NCBI GenBank assembly: GCA_021204405.1
Contig: JAJPZJ010000177.1
Coordinates: 1 to 61,904 of the forward strand
DNA from: Tannerellaceae bacterium
GTDB lineage: Bacteria > Bacteroidota > Bacteroidia > Bacteroidales > Tannerellaceae
Direction: 5' to 3'
DNA length: 61,904 bases
The notes beneath the pieces are model-generated. The model saw only the letters and a program-made list of their open reading frames with translations, did not search any database and was not told the origin of the DNA. Positions 9,407 through 19,099 of the stretch are shown here, one piece after another. Positions within the stretch are counted from its first letter, which is position 1. Every line of letters begins with the position of its first letter. The position numbers and the translations under genes were made by a program.

Positions 9407-9794
9407 TCAGTGCTCCTTTCCATCCGTTTTTTGAGTTGGATAGGATAATATGTGCCAGGTAACTCCAATACAGATACATAGCAGCAGAATTTTAACCCAG
9501 TCTTTTCTATCATGAAAAGGTGCTTATTGCAATAGTAGTCCATAACATCCCTACGGATATAAACTTAATACGTACCGGGATGGATTTATCAACCAGGAAA
9601 CTTTTCACATAGGCTCCGAAATAGGGATTGGCCATTGCCTTGTTGTATAACTTTTCCGAGCTCCGGATATAGAACCAGCATGTCAGGAGCCAGAAAGGGG
9701 TTGTTGGCAGCAATGGTAATACTACTCCGATTGCACCCAGTACCAGAAAGAGTGTGCCCAGCACAATATATATAACCCGTTTGATGTTACTCAC
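9407..9794 (-). pseudogene. DUF454 (YbaN-like) small membrane protein, C-terminal frameshift
   Basis: The open frame from 9794 gives a typical DUF454 start (VLGAIGVVLPLLPTTPFWLL) but stops at codon 95 after WTTIAISTFS. Removing one base from the A4/T4 run at 9515-9518 lets the frame continue through HDRKDWVKILLLCICIGVT to a stop at 9407, giving a 128-residue protein of the expected family length with a second hydrophobic segment. DUF454 proteins are inner-membrane proteins of unknown role. The gene follows fmt by two bases, at the end of the minus-strand run. Confidence 0.75.
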
Positions 9795-9796
9795 GC

Positions 9797-10774
9797 TTAT
9801 CGTACTGTATGGTTTTCAATCTCTTTGAACCCATTGAGGAATACCTCTGCCGGCAGGCGTTTCTTTCCGGCCAACTGAATATCAAGCAAGCGGATGTATC
9901 CACCGGGGGTAGCCACATCGATTGTTCCCTTCTGCCGGACATGTATAGTGCCTGTTGGGTGGTTATGGTCAACGAACTCTTTCGTTGCCTGGTATATTTT
10001 CATTCCGAGGGCTGTTCCGTCGGCTGCTACCAGTTCTGTCCATGCAGCGAGATAGGGTGACAGGCCACGGATGAAATCATATATTTTTTGCGGGTGTTGA
10101 TCCCAGTTAATCCGGCAAGTATCTTTGAATATTTTAGGCGCCGGCCTGAGGTCGGCTGCACTGGCAAAGAACTGTTCCTGCGGGATAGCTTCTACCCGGC
10201 CGGCCAGGATAAGGCCAACTGTTTCGGTAACGGCACCTGCTCCCAGTTCCATCAGGGCATCGTGTACGATACCGGCATCGTCGGTTTCTGCAATGGGTAA
10301 TTTCTTCTGCAGGATGATTTTACCGGTGTCGATCTCATGGGTAAGAAAAAAGGTGGTTACTCCTGTTTCCTTTTCACCGTTGATAATAGCCCAGTTGATA
10401 GGGGCTGCCCCACGATACTGTGGTAAGAGGGAGGCATGGAGGTTGAATGTTCCATACGGAGGCATACTCCACACGACTTCGGGTAACATACGGAAGGCCA
10501 CCACCACCTGCAGGTCGGCATTGAGTGCCCTGAGTGCTTCCAGAAAAGTTTCGTCTTTGAGCTTTTCGGGTTGTAAAACAGGTAAACCTACCGAAACGGC
10601 ATACTGTTTTACGGCACTTGCCTGTAATACACTGCCATGCCTGCCCATAGGTTTATCGGGCATGGTCACTACTCCTACTACATGGTATCCACCCTCCACG
10701 AGTGCCTTCAGGCTTGCTACGGCAAAGTCGGGGGTACCCATATATACGATCCGTAAATCTTCTTTCTTCATCAT
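9797..10774 (-). CDS. fmt: Methionyl-tRNA formyltransferase
   Basis: Transfers the formyl group from 10-formyl-THF to initiator Met-tRNA. The 325-residue protein shows the N-terminal Rossmann-type start IVYMGTPDFAV, the catalytic segment SLLPQYRGAAPINWAIINGE with the downstream TGVTTFFLTHEIDTG, and the C-terminal tRNA-binding domain. It lies between the ClC gene (2 bases apart) and the DUF454 gene (2 bases apart), so these are one transcript. Complete. Confidence 0.96.
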   Translation of the reverse strand: MMKKEDLRIVYMGTPDFAVASLKALVEGGYHVVGVVTMPDKPMGRHGSVLQASAVKQYAVSVGLPVLQPEKLKDETFLEALRALNADLQVVVAFRMLPEVVWSMPPYGTFNLHASLLPQYRGAAPINWAIINGEKETGVTTFFLTHEIDTGKIILQKKLPIAETDDAGIVHDALMELGAGAVTETVGLILAGRVEAIPQEQFFASAADLRPAPKIFKDTCRINWDQHPQKIYDFIRGLSPYLAAWTELVAADGTALGMKIYQATKEFVDHNHPTGTIHVRQKGTIDVATPGGYIRLLDIQLAGKKRLPAEVFLNGFKEIENHTVR

Positions 10775-10776
10775 AT

Positions 10777-12568
10777 TTAATCTCCGGAAAAATTTTCAAC
10801 TAATACTTCACGATAGGCATTGAAGATTTTGGATTTAGACATAAATCCGATATAATGCCCGTCGTCGTCGACCACCGGCAGGTTCCAGGCCCTTGTCTCG
10901 TCGAAGATGCGCATGATCTTCTCCATGGGCATACTGATCTTTATCAAGGCAGCCGGCGAGACCATAAATTTATTTACATAGAAGCGGTCGTATAGTTCGG
11001 GACGGAACATAATGTTCCGTATATTATCCAGTTGTACGACGCCTACCAATATACCTTTTTCGTCGGTTACAGGAAAAATGTTACGTCCGCTCCTGGCAAT
11101 TACTTTTACCATATCACCCAACGATATTTCGGGCAACACGGTAAGGAAATCTTTTTCTATAATATTATCCATATTAAGCAGGGTAAGTACCGCTTTGTCT
11201 TTATGGTGAGTGAGGAGTTCACCTTTCTGTGCCAGGCGCATGGAATAGATGCTATGGGGTTCAAACATCAGGATGGTGATATAAGAACTGATGGCAACCA
11301 TCATGAGCGGCAGGAAAAGATCATATCCTCCGGTAAGTTCGGCAATCAGGAATACACCGGTAGGGGGGGGTGTGCATTACACCGGCCATTACACCGGCCA
11401 TTCCCAGGAGGGCGAAGTTTTTCTCAGACAGGTACATGGTAAACGGGAAGAAATTAGAGGTATGGGCAAAAATAAAACCTGCAATACATCCCAGGAAGAG
11501 GCTTGGTGCAAATATACCGCCGCATCCTCCGGCTCCATTGGTGGCACTAGAGGCAAATACTTTGGTGAGCAGGATCAGGAAGAGGAATACCAATACTCCC
11601 CAGTAGGATTCGTCTACTCCGTAAAAGATACTTTTATCCATGATATGCTCAAACTGTCCGTTCAGCAGTGAGGTGATGGTATCATACCCTTCACCATAGA
11701 GTGGCGGGAAGATAAAGATCAGGAAGCTTAAGAGGATGGCACCGAAAAAGAATTTTTTCCAAAAGGTATTGAGGTACCGGAAAAGACTTTCGATCTTACT
11801 CATCACACGGGTAAAATAAAGGGATACCAGCCCACAGCAAATACCTAACAACAATACATAGGGAGTACGTTGTATTTCAAATACTTCTGTTTGTGAAAAC
11901 TTAAACATAGCTTCCGTACCGGTAAAGATATAAGACATGGTAGCTGCTGTTACGGAGGTAATGAGCAGGGGTAATACGGAAGTCATCGTGAGGTCAAGCA
12001 GCAGTACTTCGATTACAAACACCAGGCCGGCAATAGGAGCTTTAAAGATACCTGCCACTGCACCTGCGGCACCACAGCCCACGAGCAGCATAAGGGTTTT
12101 CTGCTCCAGCCGGAACAGCCGACCAAGATTAGAACCGATAGCTGCGCCGGTAAGTACAATCGGAGCTTCTACCCCTACCGATCCGCCAAAGCCAATAGTT
12201 ACCGAACTGGCTACTAACGACGACCAGGTATTGTGCGGCCGGATCCGGCTTTTACGCTGGGAGATGGCATAGAGGATTTTGGTTACTCCGTGGCTTATAT
12301 CGTCTTTTACTACATATTTGACAAAGAATCCGGCCAGTAAAATACCGATCAGCGGATAAAGCAGGTAGAGGTAGTTTACGCCTGTTACATCAAAATCGCG
12401 GGTTAGCAGGTGCTGGATAAAATGAATTGTATTTTTCAGCAATATGGCAGCTGCCGAGGTACAGATCCCTACAATAAAGCTTATGATTAGCACAAAGTGC
12501 CGCTCCTGTATATGTTTTTTCCTCCAGATAAGCAGGGAGTAAAATTTTTTCTTAAGACTCATAATCAA
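10777..12568 (-). pseudogene. ClC-family chloride channel/antiporter with C-terminal CBS pair, one frameshift
   Basis: The ClC part (from 12568) contains the GFGGSVGVEAPIV selectivity-filter segment, GIFKAPIAG and the motif GMAGVMAGVMHTP, then loses frame. The second part (from about 11370 down to 10777) carries the final helix and two CBS domains that normally regulate the channel by nucleotide binding. Reading a run of eight G on the plus strand (11363-11370) as seven joins the two into a 596-residue protein with HTPPTGVFLIAELTGGYD across the joint. The gene overlaps the preceding sugar transferase by four bases. A G8 run can also be a slippage switch, so on/off phase variation is possible, though sequence error is simpler. 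Confidence 0.85.
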
Positions 12569-13965
12569 ATACCTTTTCCTGTAAGTACAGTTTTAATCGT
12601 ATAAAATAAAATGGTAATATCTAACCTTAAAGACATATTTTCGTAATATAAAATATCGTAATCCAGCCGCTCGATCATTTTATCCACCTGGTCGGCATAA
12701 CCGTATTTCACCATTCCCAGGGAGGTTATACCGGGCCGTACATTATGAAGCAGGTAATAATAAGGAGCTTTTTTCACGATCTGGTCAATAAAAAACTTTC
12801 TTTCCGGCCGCGGGCCTACAATCGACATATCTCCTTTCAGTACGTTCCAGAACTGCGGGAGTTCGTCTAACCTGTATTTCCGCATAGTCCTGCCAAAGGG
12901 TGTGATGCGGCTATCGTCTTCATTGACCAGTAAAGGTACTCCTTTTTCCGCATCTTCATACATTGTACGGAATTTATAGATAGTAAAAGGCTTTCCCAGG
13001 TAACCTATCCGTTCCTGCCTGAAAAAGACTGGTCCTTTTGAATCCTGTTTTACCCGCCAGGCTATATAGGCAAAGAGGGGCGACAGGAATATGAGTACAA
13101 AGACAGAAAGGACTTTGTCCATAAATAATTTTATATTACTTTCCGCATCGGAAAAATTGTTACCGGTCAGATCAACCAAGGGAGTACCGGTAAGTGTTTT
13201 TATTTTTATTTTTGCCAATGTGTCCATCCTGTCGGCCGATATCTTTATGGGACATTTATGATGGTAAAGAGTGTATAATATGTTAACCAGCTTATAGTTG
13301 TTGGAAGTTTCCAACGCAACCACCAGTTCATCTACCCGGAACCGGTTAACAATGTCCGGCAGGTCTTCCAAAGATCCTAACACGGGGTAAGAAATATTTT
13401 CCGGTATTTCTTCGCATTCTTCCTTTATTAATCCGGTTATTGTATATCCACTGTTAGACAGACTTGAAGCCACATGTATGGCTTTTTTGCCGGTTCCTAT
13501 AACCAGTACATAGGTCAGTAGTTCGCGGTTCAATAGCTTTTTCAACGTACGTTGAGTAATAGCAATACGAGGTATATAAGTAAATACGAATTGCAACCCG
13601 AACAAGGTGAAGAATAACTGGTAATAAACAGAGATAGAAGGCAGAAGTGTTTTTAGTACCAGCACAAAAAATATAATCAGGGTTCCTGTAAGTGAAGTTA
13701 TGAATGTAGATAATAACTCATTAAGCCTTGATTTGGCAAAAGGTTTATTGTAATACCCGGAAAAAAAATAGAGTACCAGCCAAAAGATGGGTATTAACAG
13801 CTGACCTTCCCAAACCGGACGATGGGACAGGAAAGATAGAAGTCCGTCAAATCCTTTATAAATAGCCACCTCATTATAGCGTACAACATTAAATAATAAC
13901 CACGCCAGCGATGCTGCTAAAATGTCGGAGATCACATATTTTGCTGTCTGCCTGACTTTATTCAT
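12565..13965 (-). CDS. Polyprenyl-phosphate sugar-1-phosphate transferase (WcaJ/WbaP type)
   Basis: Initiating enzyme that loads a sugar phosphate onto undecaprenyl phosphate for surface polysaccharide synthesis. The 466-residue protein has four N-terminal membrane helices, a CoA-binding-like domain (VLVIGTGKKAI, about 150-260), a fifth membrane segment near 280, and the catalytic domain with KFRTMYEDAE, YRLDELPQFWNVLKGDMSIVGPRPE and RPGITSLG. It begins 4 bases after the Sua5 gene and overlaps the ClC gene by 4. No other polysaccharide gene is adjacent, so the operon partners give no clue to the sugar used. Confidence 0.9.
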   Translation of the reverse strand: MNKVRQTAKYVISDILAASLAWLLFNVVRYNEVAIYKGFDGLLSFLSHRPVWEGQLLIPIFWLVLYFFSGYYNKPFAKSRLNELLSTFITSLTGTLIIFFVLVLKTLLPSISVYYQLFFTLFGLQFVFTYIPRIAITQRTLKKLLNRELLTYVLVIGTGKKAIHVASSLSNSGYTITGLIKEECEEIPENISYPVLGSLEDLPDIVNRFRVDELVVALETSNNYKLVNILYTLYHHKCPIKISADRMDTLAKIKIKTLTGTPLVDLTGNNFSDAESNIKLFMDKVLSVFVLIFLSPLFAYIAWRVKQDSKGPVFFRQERIGYLGKPFTIYKFRTMYEDAEKGVPLLVNEDDSRITPFGRTMRKYRLDELPQFWNVLKGDMSIVGPRPERKFFIDQIVKKAPYYYLLHNVRPGITSLGMVKYGYADQVDKMIERLDYDILYYENMSLRLDITILFYTIKTVLTGKGI

Positions 13966-13969
13966 CTTT

Positions 13970-14530
13970 TTACCTGATTATCCGGAACACCCCTCCTGCC
14001 CCCAGTTTAATAATACCGGAGGGAGCCGCTTTATGCGTATCATCCTGACGGTATTGTACAATATAGTTGACCCCTGCTTTTATAGCTTCCGGTATTTCAC
14101 TGAAAGTAACAGGTAAAGGTTCTCCGCTGACATTGGCGGAGGTCGAAACAATGGGCTTCCGGAAACGTTCACATAATTTCTGGGAAAACACTTCGGTAGT
14201 AACACGTATGCCTATACTCCCGTCGGCATCTATCAGGTTGGCAGCCAGGTTACGGGCTTCCGGGTAGATAATTGTTAAAGGTTTGTCCGTTACTTCAATC
14301 AGGTCGTAGGCAATATCAGGCACTTCGGTAGTATAGCCATTTAGTTTGGCTATACTATCAACCAATACCAGCATCGCTTTATTGTCTGTCCGTTGTTTGA
14401 GTTCGTAGATTTTCCGTACGGCTTCCTCATTGGTAGCGTCACAGCCAATTCCCCAGATCGTGTCGGTGGGATAAAGGATCAGTCCGCCTGCATGTAAAAT
14501 TTCACAAGCTGCTTTAATGTCTTCTATCAT
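13970..14530 (-). CDS. Threonylcarbamoyl-AMP synthase (Sua5/YrdC/TsaC)
   Basis: Makes threonylcarbamoyl-AMP from threonine, bicarbonate and ATP for the t6A37 modification of tRNAs. The core motif GGLILYPTDTIWGIGCDAT and the later segments KQRTDNKAMLVLV and IVSTSANVSGEPLP are typical. I start the gene at the ATG at 14530 (186 residues) and not at the upstream ATG at 14578, because a TACTTTTG promoter box lies between them at 14550-14557 and the shorter start fits the family. First gene of the minus-strand run Sua5, sugar transferase, ClC, fmt, DUF454. Confidence 0.92.
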   Translation of the reverse strand: MIEDIKAACEILHAGGLILYPTDTIWGIGCDATNEEAVRKIYELKQRTDNKAMLVLVDSIAKLNGYTTEVPDIAYDLIEVTDKPLTIIYPEARNLAANLIDADGSIGIRVTTEVFSQKLCERFRKPIVSTSANVSGEPLPVTFSEIPEAIKAGVNYIVQYRQDDTHKAAPSGIIKLGAGGVFRIIR

Positions 14531-14549
14531 CCTGATTTCAATAGTTTCA

Positions 14550-14557
14550 CAAAAGTA
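14550..14557 (-). promoter_or_regulatory. -7 box of the Sua5-fmt operon
   Basis: TACTTTTG on the minus strand fits TAnnTTTG and lies 20 bases before the chosen Sua5 start, which decides that start. It would drive the operon down to 9407. Confidence 0.55.
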
Positions 14558-14734
14558 CAAATCATTCGGAGACTTCAAAAATATATAAAGAAAAAAGATT
14601 TCCCTTTACAGTATTGTTATTATCCATTTTTAATTTCTAACTTTACGGGATGAAATATATTGCATAAATAGTACATTATCCGAACTAATGTAGCAATATA
14701 TCAGGAGACTGGGAAAAAGAAAAAATAATATATA

Positions 14735-16459
14735 ATGACTAACAAATGGAATTTTCGAACCCCGACAGAAGAAGAACTAAAAAAGAGAGATGAGCTATCG
14801 GCCACACTAGGACTTAGTCCGGTGATAAGTCTTTTACTCGTTCAGAGAGGGGTCGCCTCTGTAGAAGAGGTAAAGAAGTTTTTTCGTCCCAGCCTGAATG
14901 ACCTGCATGATCCGTTCCTGATACCGGATATGGATAAGGCAGTGAAGCGGTTGAATAAAGCGTTGGGAAATAAGGAAAAAATCCTTATTTATGGTGATTA
15001 TGATGTGGATGGGACAACGGCAGTATCTTTGGTTTATAAATACCTGCGCCCCTACTCATCTACATTGGATTATTATATACCAGACCGTTACGATGAGGGA
15101 TATGGTATTTCTTACAAAGGGATCGATTATGCCCATGAGAACGGCGTAACATTGATTATCTCGCTGGATTGCGGGATCAAAGCCATTGAAAAGATCGAAT
15201 ATGCCAAGGGTAAGGGTATTGATTTTATTATCTGCGACCACCATATGCCGGATGATACCCTTCCAGATGCGGTAGCTGTACTGGATGCTAAACGAACCGA
15301 TTCTATTTATCCGTATGAACATCTTTCAGGATGTGGTATGGGCTTTAAATTTATGCAGGCCTTTGCACAAAGTAACGGATTTCCTTTTTCCGACCTGGAG
15401 AAGTTATTGGAATTGACAGCCGTTAGCATAGCTTCCGACATCGTACCCATTACGGGGGAGAACCGTATCCTGGCCTATTATGGATTAAAGCAGCTTAACA
15501 GCAACCCCAGCCATGGGCTGAAAGGGATTATTGACATCTGCGGATTAAACGGGAAAGAGATAACCATCAGCGATATTGTATTTAAAATTGGTCCGCGTAT
15601 TAACGCTTCAGGGCGTATGATGAACGGGAAAGAGGCTGTAGATCTCTTGTTATCCAAAGATAGCAAGGATGCGCGGAAGAAGAGCAAAAGCATCAATCAA
15701 TATAATGAAGAACGTCGCGAACTTGATAAAAAGATTACCGACGAGGCCAACGCGGTTATTGATGGCTTCCGGAATATGGAAGACCGGAAAGCAATCGTGG
15801 TGTATAACCGGGAATGGCACAAGGGAGTAATCGGTATTGTGGCTTCCCGCCTGACTGAAAAATATTACCGGCCGGCACTGGTGCTTACCAAGTCGGCCGA
15901 ACTGATTACCGGCTCGGCCCGTTCGATCCCCGGCTTTGACATCTACCGGGCAATAGAGAACTGCCGTGACCTGCTGGAGAATTTCGGGGGCCATACCTAT
16001 GCCGCCGGGTTGTCTTTAAGGGAAGAGAATCTCGAGGAGTTTACCCGCTGCTTTATGGAACAGGCAGCCGAAGAGATTATTCCGGAACAGATGACTCCCC
16101 AGATCGATGTGGATGTCGTACTCGACCTGAAAGAGATCACTCCTAAATTCATGAATGAGTTAAAGAAAATGAACCCATTTGGACCGGACAACCACAAGCC
16201 GGTATTCTGTTCATTGGGAGTAAAAGATTATGGTACCAGCAAGTTAGTAGGGAAAGAGCTGGAACATATCAAACTGGAAATGATCGACAATAACTCCAAC
16301 ATGCCTATCCATGGCATTGCTTTCGGCATGCACGAGCATAACGAACATATTAAGGAGATGAAGCCTTTTAATATCTGTTACACAATTGAGGAGAATACGT
16401 ATAATGGTAATACGACCCTTCAATTGATAATCAAGGATATAAAGACTGAAAATATATGA
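14735..16459 (+). CDS. recJ: Single-stranded-DNA exonuclease RecJ
   Basis: 5'-3' exonuclease of the DHH family acting in recombination and repair. The 574-residue protein carries the metal-binding motifs YGDYDVDGTTA (about residues 88-98), SLDCGIKA, ICDHHMPDD (DHH proper) and the DHHA1 part with SARSIPGFDIY and NFGGHTYAAGL, followed by an OB-like C-terminus. Complete. It lies 9 bases before the RecQ gene, and both face away from the Sua5 operon. Confidence 0.96.
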   Translation: MTNKWNFRTPTEEELKKRDELSATLGLSPVISLLLVQRGVASVEEVKKFFRPSLNDLHDPFLIPDMDKAVKRLNKALGNKEKILIYGDYDVDGTTAVSLVYKYLRPYSSTLDYYIPDRYDEGYGISYKGIDYAHENGVTLIISLDCGIKAIEKIEYAKGKGIDFIICDHHMPDDTLPDAVAVLDAKRTDSIYPYEHLSGCGMGFKFMQAFAQSNGFPFSDLEKLLELTAVSIASDIVPITGENRILAYYGLKQLNSNPSHGLKGIIDICGLNGKEITISDIVFKIGPRINASGRMMNGKEAVDLLLSKDSKDARKKSKSINQYNEERRELDKKITDEANAVIDGFRNMEDRKAIVVYNREWHKGVIGIVASRLTEKYYRPALVLTKSAELITGSARSIPGFDIYRAIENCRDLLENFGGHTYAAGLSLREENLEEFTRCFMEQAAEEIIPEQMTPQIDVDVVLDLKEITPKFMNELKKMNPFGPDNHKPVFCSLGVKDYGTSKLVGKELEHIKLEMIDNNSNMPIHGIAFGMHEHNEHIKEMKPFNICYTIEENTYNGNTTLQLIIKDIKTENI

Positions 16460-16468
16460 CTGGCCCAG

Positions 16469-18376
16469 GTGGATATCTACCATAAACTTTTACACACGTA
16501 TTGGGGACATACTTCTTTCCGTCCCTTACAGGAAGATATCATCCATTCGGTATGTAGCGGAAAAGACACCTTAGAGTTAATGCCTACCGGCGGAGGGAAG
16601 TCTATTACTTTCCAGGTTCCGGCATTAGCAATGGAAGGGATATGTATTGTGGTGACCCCATTGATTGCCCTGATGAAAGACCAGGTGGATAACCTGCGCC
16701 GTACAGGTATCAAGGCTACGGCCGTATACTCAGGGATGACCCGGCAGGAGATCATTACCCAACTGGAAAATTGCATTTTTGGTGATTATAAGTTCCTGTA
16801 TGTTTCGCCCGAACGATTGTCTACCAAAATATTTATTTCCAAGCTACAGGCTATGAAAGTGTGCCTGCTGGTAATAGACGAAAGCCATTGTATCTCCCAA
16901 TGGGGGTATGATTTCCGTCCTTCTTATATGCGGATAGCAGAGGTACGCGACCTGCTTCCGGGAGTGCCCGTACTGGCGTTAACAGCAACTGCCACCCCGG
17001 AGGTGGTAAATGATATCCAGGAGCGCCTGCATTTCCGGGAAAAGAATGTATTTAAAAAGAGTTTTGTCCGCAAAAACATTGCTTATATCGTACGTCATAC
17101 GGATGATAAACTGAATACATTGATCCATATCCTGGGTAGAGTGCCCGGTAGTGCGATTGTATATGTTAGAAACCGGAAACGGACTAAAGAAATAGCCACA
17201 GCCTTACAACAGGCAGGAATCTCTGCTAATTTTTTCCATGCCGGGTTAAACAGGGATGAAAAGGATGCCCGCCAGCATGCCTGGAAGAATAATCTTTGCC
17301 GTGTAATTGTGTCTACCAATGCCTTTGGAATGGGTATTGATAAACCTGATGTACGCCTGGTAGTACATATAGATATGCCCGGTTCTTTAGAGGAATACTA
17401 CCAGGAGGCCGGAAGAGCCGGACGGGATGAACAAAAAGCATATGCCGTTGCTTTATGCTCAAATACGGATGTGAGCAAATTGAAGAAACGGCTGGCGGAT
17501 GAGTTTCCGGACAAAGCGTTTATTTACCGGGTGTATGAGGCATTGGGTAACTATTACCAGATTGCCGTTGGATACGGGATGGATACGGTACATGATTTCT
17601 CCCTTATCGATTTTTGCTCTGCTTTTAAATTTTCACACCTGCAGGCGCATCATGCATTGAAAATACTGGAGCTTTCGGGTTATATAGAGTATACCGAGGA
17701 GCAGGAAAGCTCCTCCCGGCTGATGTTCAGGGCTACCCGCGATGAATTGTATAAGTACCTGAATCAGGATAAACAGACGGATGAACTGATCCAGACTGTG
17801 CTTCGTTCTTATACGGGACTGTTTGCCGACTATGTATATATCAATGAGGGATTATTATCTACCCGGACAGGATTAAGCAGGGAGGAGATTTACGACATCC
17901 TGATACGGCTTTCCAAATACCGGATCGTTAATTATATCCCACACAAGAAAACACCATTGGTTATTTATACCCGTACACGGGAGGAACAGCGCTACCTTAC
18001 CATTCCCAGGTCTGCTTACGAGGAGCGGAAAGAGCGCTTCGAACAGCGTGTCGGCAAAGTTATCCAATATATTAATGAGAAAAACCTATGCCGCAGCCTA
18101 ATGCTTATCACCTATTTCGGTGAGGAGAATGATGAGAATTGCGGATGTTGTGATTTTTGCCTTGCAAAGAATGAAACGGGACTTACCAACAGAGATTTTG
18201 ATGCCATCCGGATAGCCTTACTGGAGGCACTGGCGGATGGCAAACAGGATGTACGCAAACTGGCTGAAATATTACCTTATCCTTCCGACAAATGTATTAC
18301 TGTCATTCGCTATCTGGCCGATCAACAGGAAGAGTTCCGGCTGGAGGATGGGTATTTATCTCTTATCAATAAATAG
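16469..18376 (+). CDS. recQ: ATP-dependent DNA helicase RecQ
   Basis: 3'-5' helicase that works with RecJ in end resection; the pairing of the two genes here supports this. Walker A (TGGGKS) is at residues 40-45 and the DEAH-type box reads DESH at 137-140; later motifs include GRAGRDEQ and the zinc-binding cysteines CGCCDFC. The protein has 635 residues and ends soon after the winged-helix region, so the HRDC domain is short or absent. The chosen start is GTG at 16469, immediately in front of the conserved YHKLLHTYWGHTSFRPLQ. Confidence 0.94.
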   Translation: MDIYHKLLHTYWGHTSFRPLQEDIIHSVCSGKDTLELMPTGGGKSITFQVPALAMEGICIVVTPLIALMKDQVDNLRRTGIKATAVYSGMTRQEIITQLENCIFGDYKFLYVSPERLSTKIFISKLQAMKVCLLVIDESHCISQWGYDFRPSYMRIAEVRDLLPGVPVLALTATATPEVVNDIQERLHFREKNVFKKSFVRKNIAYIVRHTDDKLNTLIHILGRVPGSAIVYVRNRKRTKEIATALQQAGISANFFHAGLNRDEKDARQHAWKNNLCRVIVSTNAFGMGIDKPDVRLVVHIDMPGSLEEYYQEAGRAGRDEQKAYAVALCSNTDVSKLKKRLADEFPDKAFIYRVYEALGNYYQIAVGYGMDTVHDFSLIDFCSAFKFSHLQAHHALKILELSGYIEYTEEQESSSRLMFRATRDELYKYLNQDKQTDELIQTVLRSYTGLFADYVYINEGLLSTRTGLSREEIYDILIRLSKYRIVNYIPHKKTPLVIYTRTREEQRYLTIPRSAYEERKERFEQRVGKVIQYINEKNLCRSLMLITYFGEENDENCGCCDFCLAKNETGLTNRDFDAIRIALLEALADGKQDVRKLAEILPYPSDKCITVIRYLADQQEEFRLEDGYLSLINK

Positions 18377-18518
18377 TTTGTCGGATGCTCTTCATACATA
18401 TTACATTTCCGGCTTTTATAAACCTTTTCTTTTTTAGTTGGTTAATAGAGTAAACTGATATAGAATGTAGTAATATACAGATAACAGTTAAATAGCTATT
18501 AATTAAAAGAAAAGAAAT

Positions 18519-19058
18519 ATGAATCATAAATATGCACTAGCCGGTGGAGCCGTGTTAGCAATTGGAACAGTACTGTTATTGAATTCCTGCAAAACAATTC
18601 CTAAAGGAGTTGAACCAGTACAAGGTTTCCAGAAAGAAAAGTATTTAGGTAAATGGTTTGAGATTGCACGACTGGATTACCGGTTTGAGCGGAATCTTAA
18701 GAATGTAACTGCTGATTATACACTTAATGAAGATGGAAGCATTAAAGTTGTAAACCGTGGTTATAATTATAAAAAGGAAAAAGTAGAGGAAGCTATTGGC
18801 AAAGCCAAGTTTGTGGATTCCCCAAACATAGGAAAACTGAAAGTTTCTTTCTTTGGTCCTTTCTATTCAGGGTATAATGTAATTGCCATTGATGAGGATT
18901 ACAGGTATGTATTGGTAGCAGGGAAAAGTCACAGGTATCTTTGGTTGTTGTCACGCGAGACAACCATGTCTGAAGATGTAAAACAGGCATACTTGAAAAA
19001 AGCCCAGTCGTTGGGCTACGATATTACCCGGTTAACCTGGACAGAGCAGGATTGGTAA
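18519..19058 (+). CDS. blc: Outer-membrane lipocalin (Blc-like lipoprotein)
   Basis: The 179-residue precursor has a lipoprotein signal with the lipid-carrying cysteine at residue 24 (LLLNSC), then the lipocalin signature GKW at 44-46 and the Blc-type segments NVTADYTLNEDGSIKVVNRG and GPFYSGYNVIAIDEDYRYVLV. Blc-type lipocalins bind lysophospholipids or fatty acids at the outer membrane. It stands alone after recQ and ends at a terminator shared with the convergent MFS gene. Confidence 0.9.
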   Translation: MNHKYALAGGAVLAIGTVLLLNSCKTIPKGVEPVQGFQKEKYLGKWFEIARLDYRFERNLKNVTADYTLNEDGSIKVVNRGYNYKKEKVEEAIGKAKFVDSPNIGKLKVSFFGPFYSGYNVIAIDEDYRYVLVAGKSHRYLWLLSRETTMSEDVKQAYLKKAQSLGYDITRLTWTEQDW

Positions 19059-19065
19059 AATAAAT

Positions 19066-19094
19066 GAGGCTGACCTTATCTTTTGGTCAGTCTC
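19066..19094. terminator. Bidirectional terminator between lipocalin and MFS genes
   Basis: A 10-bp stem (GAGGCTGACC against GGTCAGTCTC, one G-T pair) with a 9-base loop lies between the convergent stop codons at 19058 and 19100. Confidence 0.65.
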
Positions 19095-19099
19095 TTATT

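Noticed and set aside
11371..11405. Short 12-bp tandem repeat (ATTACACCGGCC) beside the ClC frameshift.
   Set aside because: It encodes the normal GVMAGVMAG-type stretch of ClC proteins and keeps the frame.
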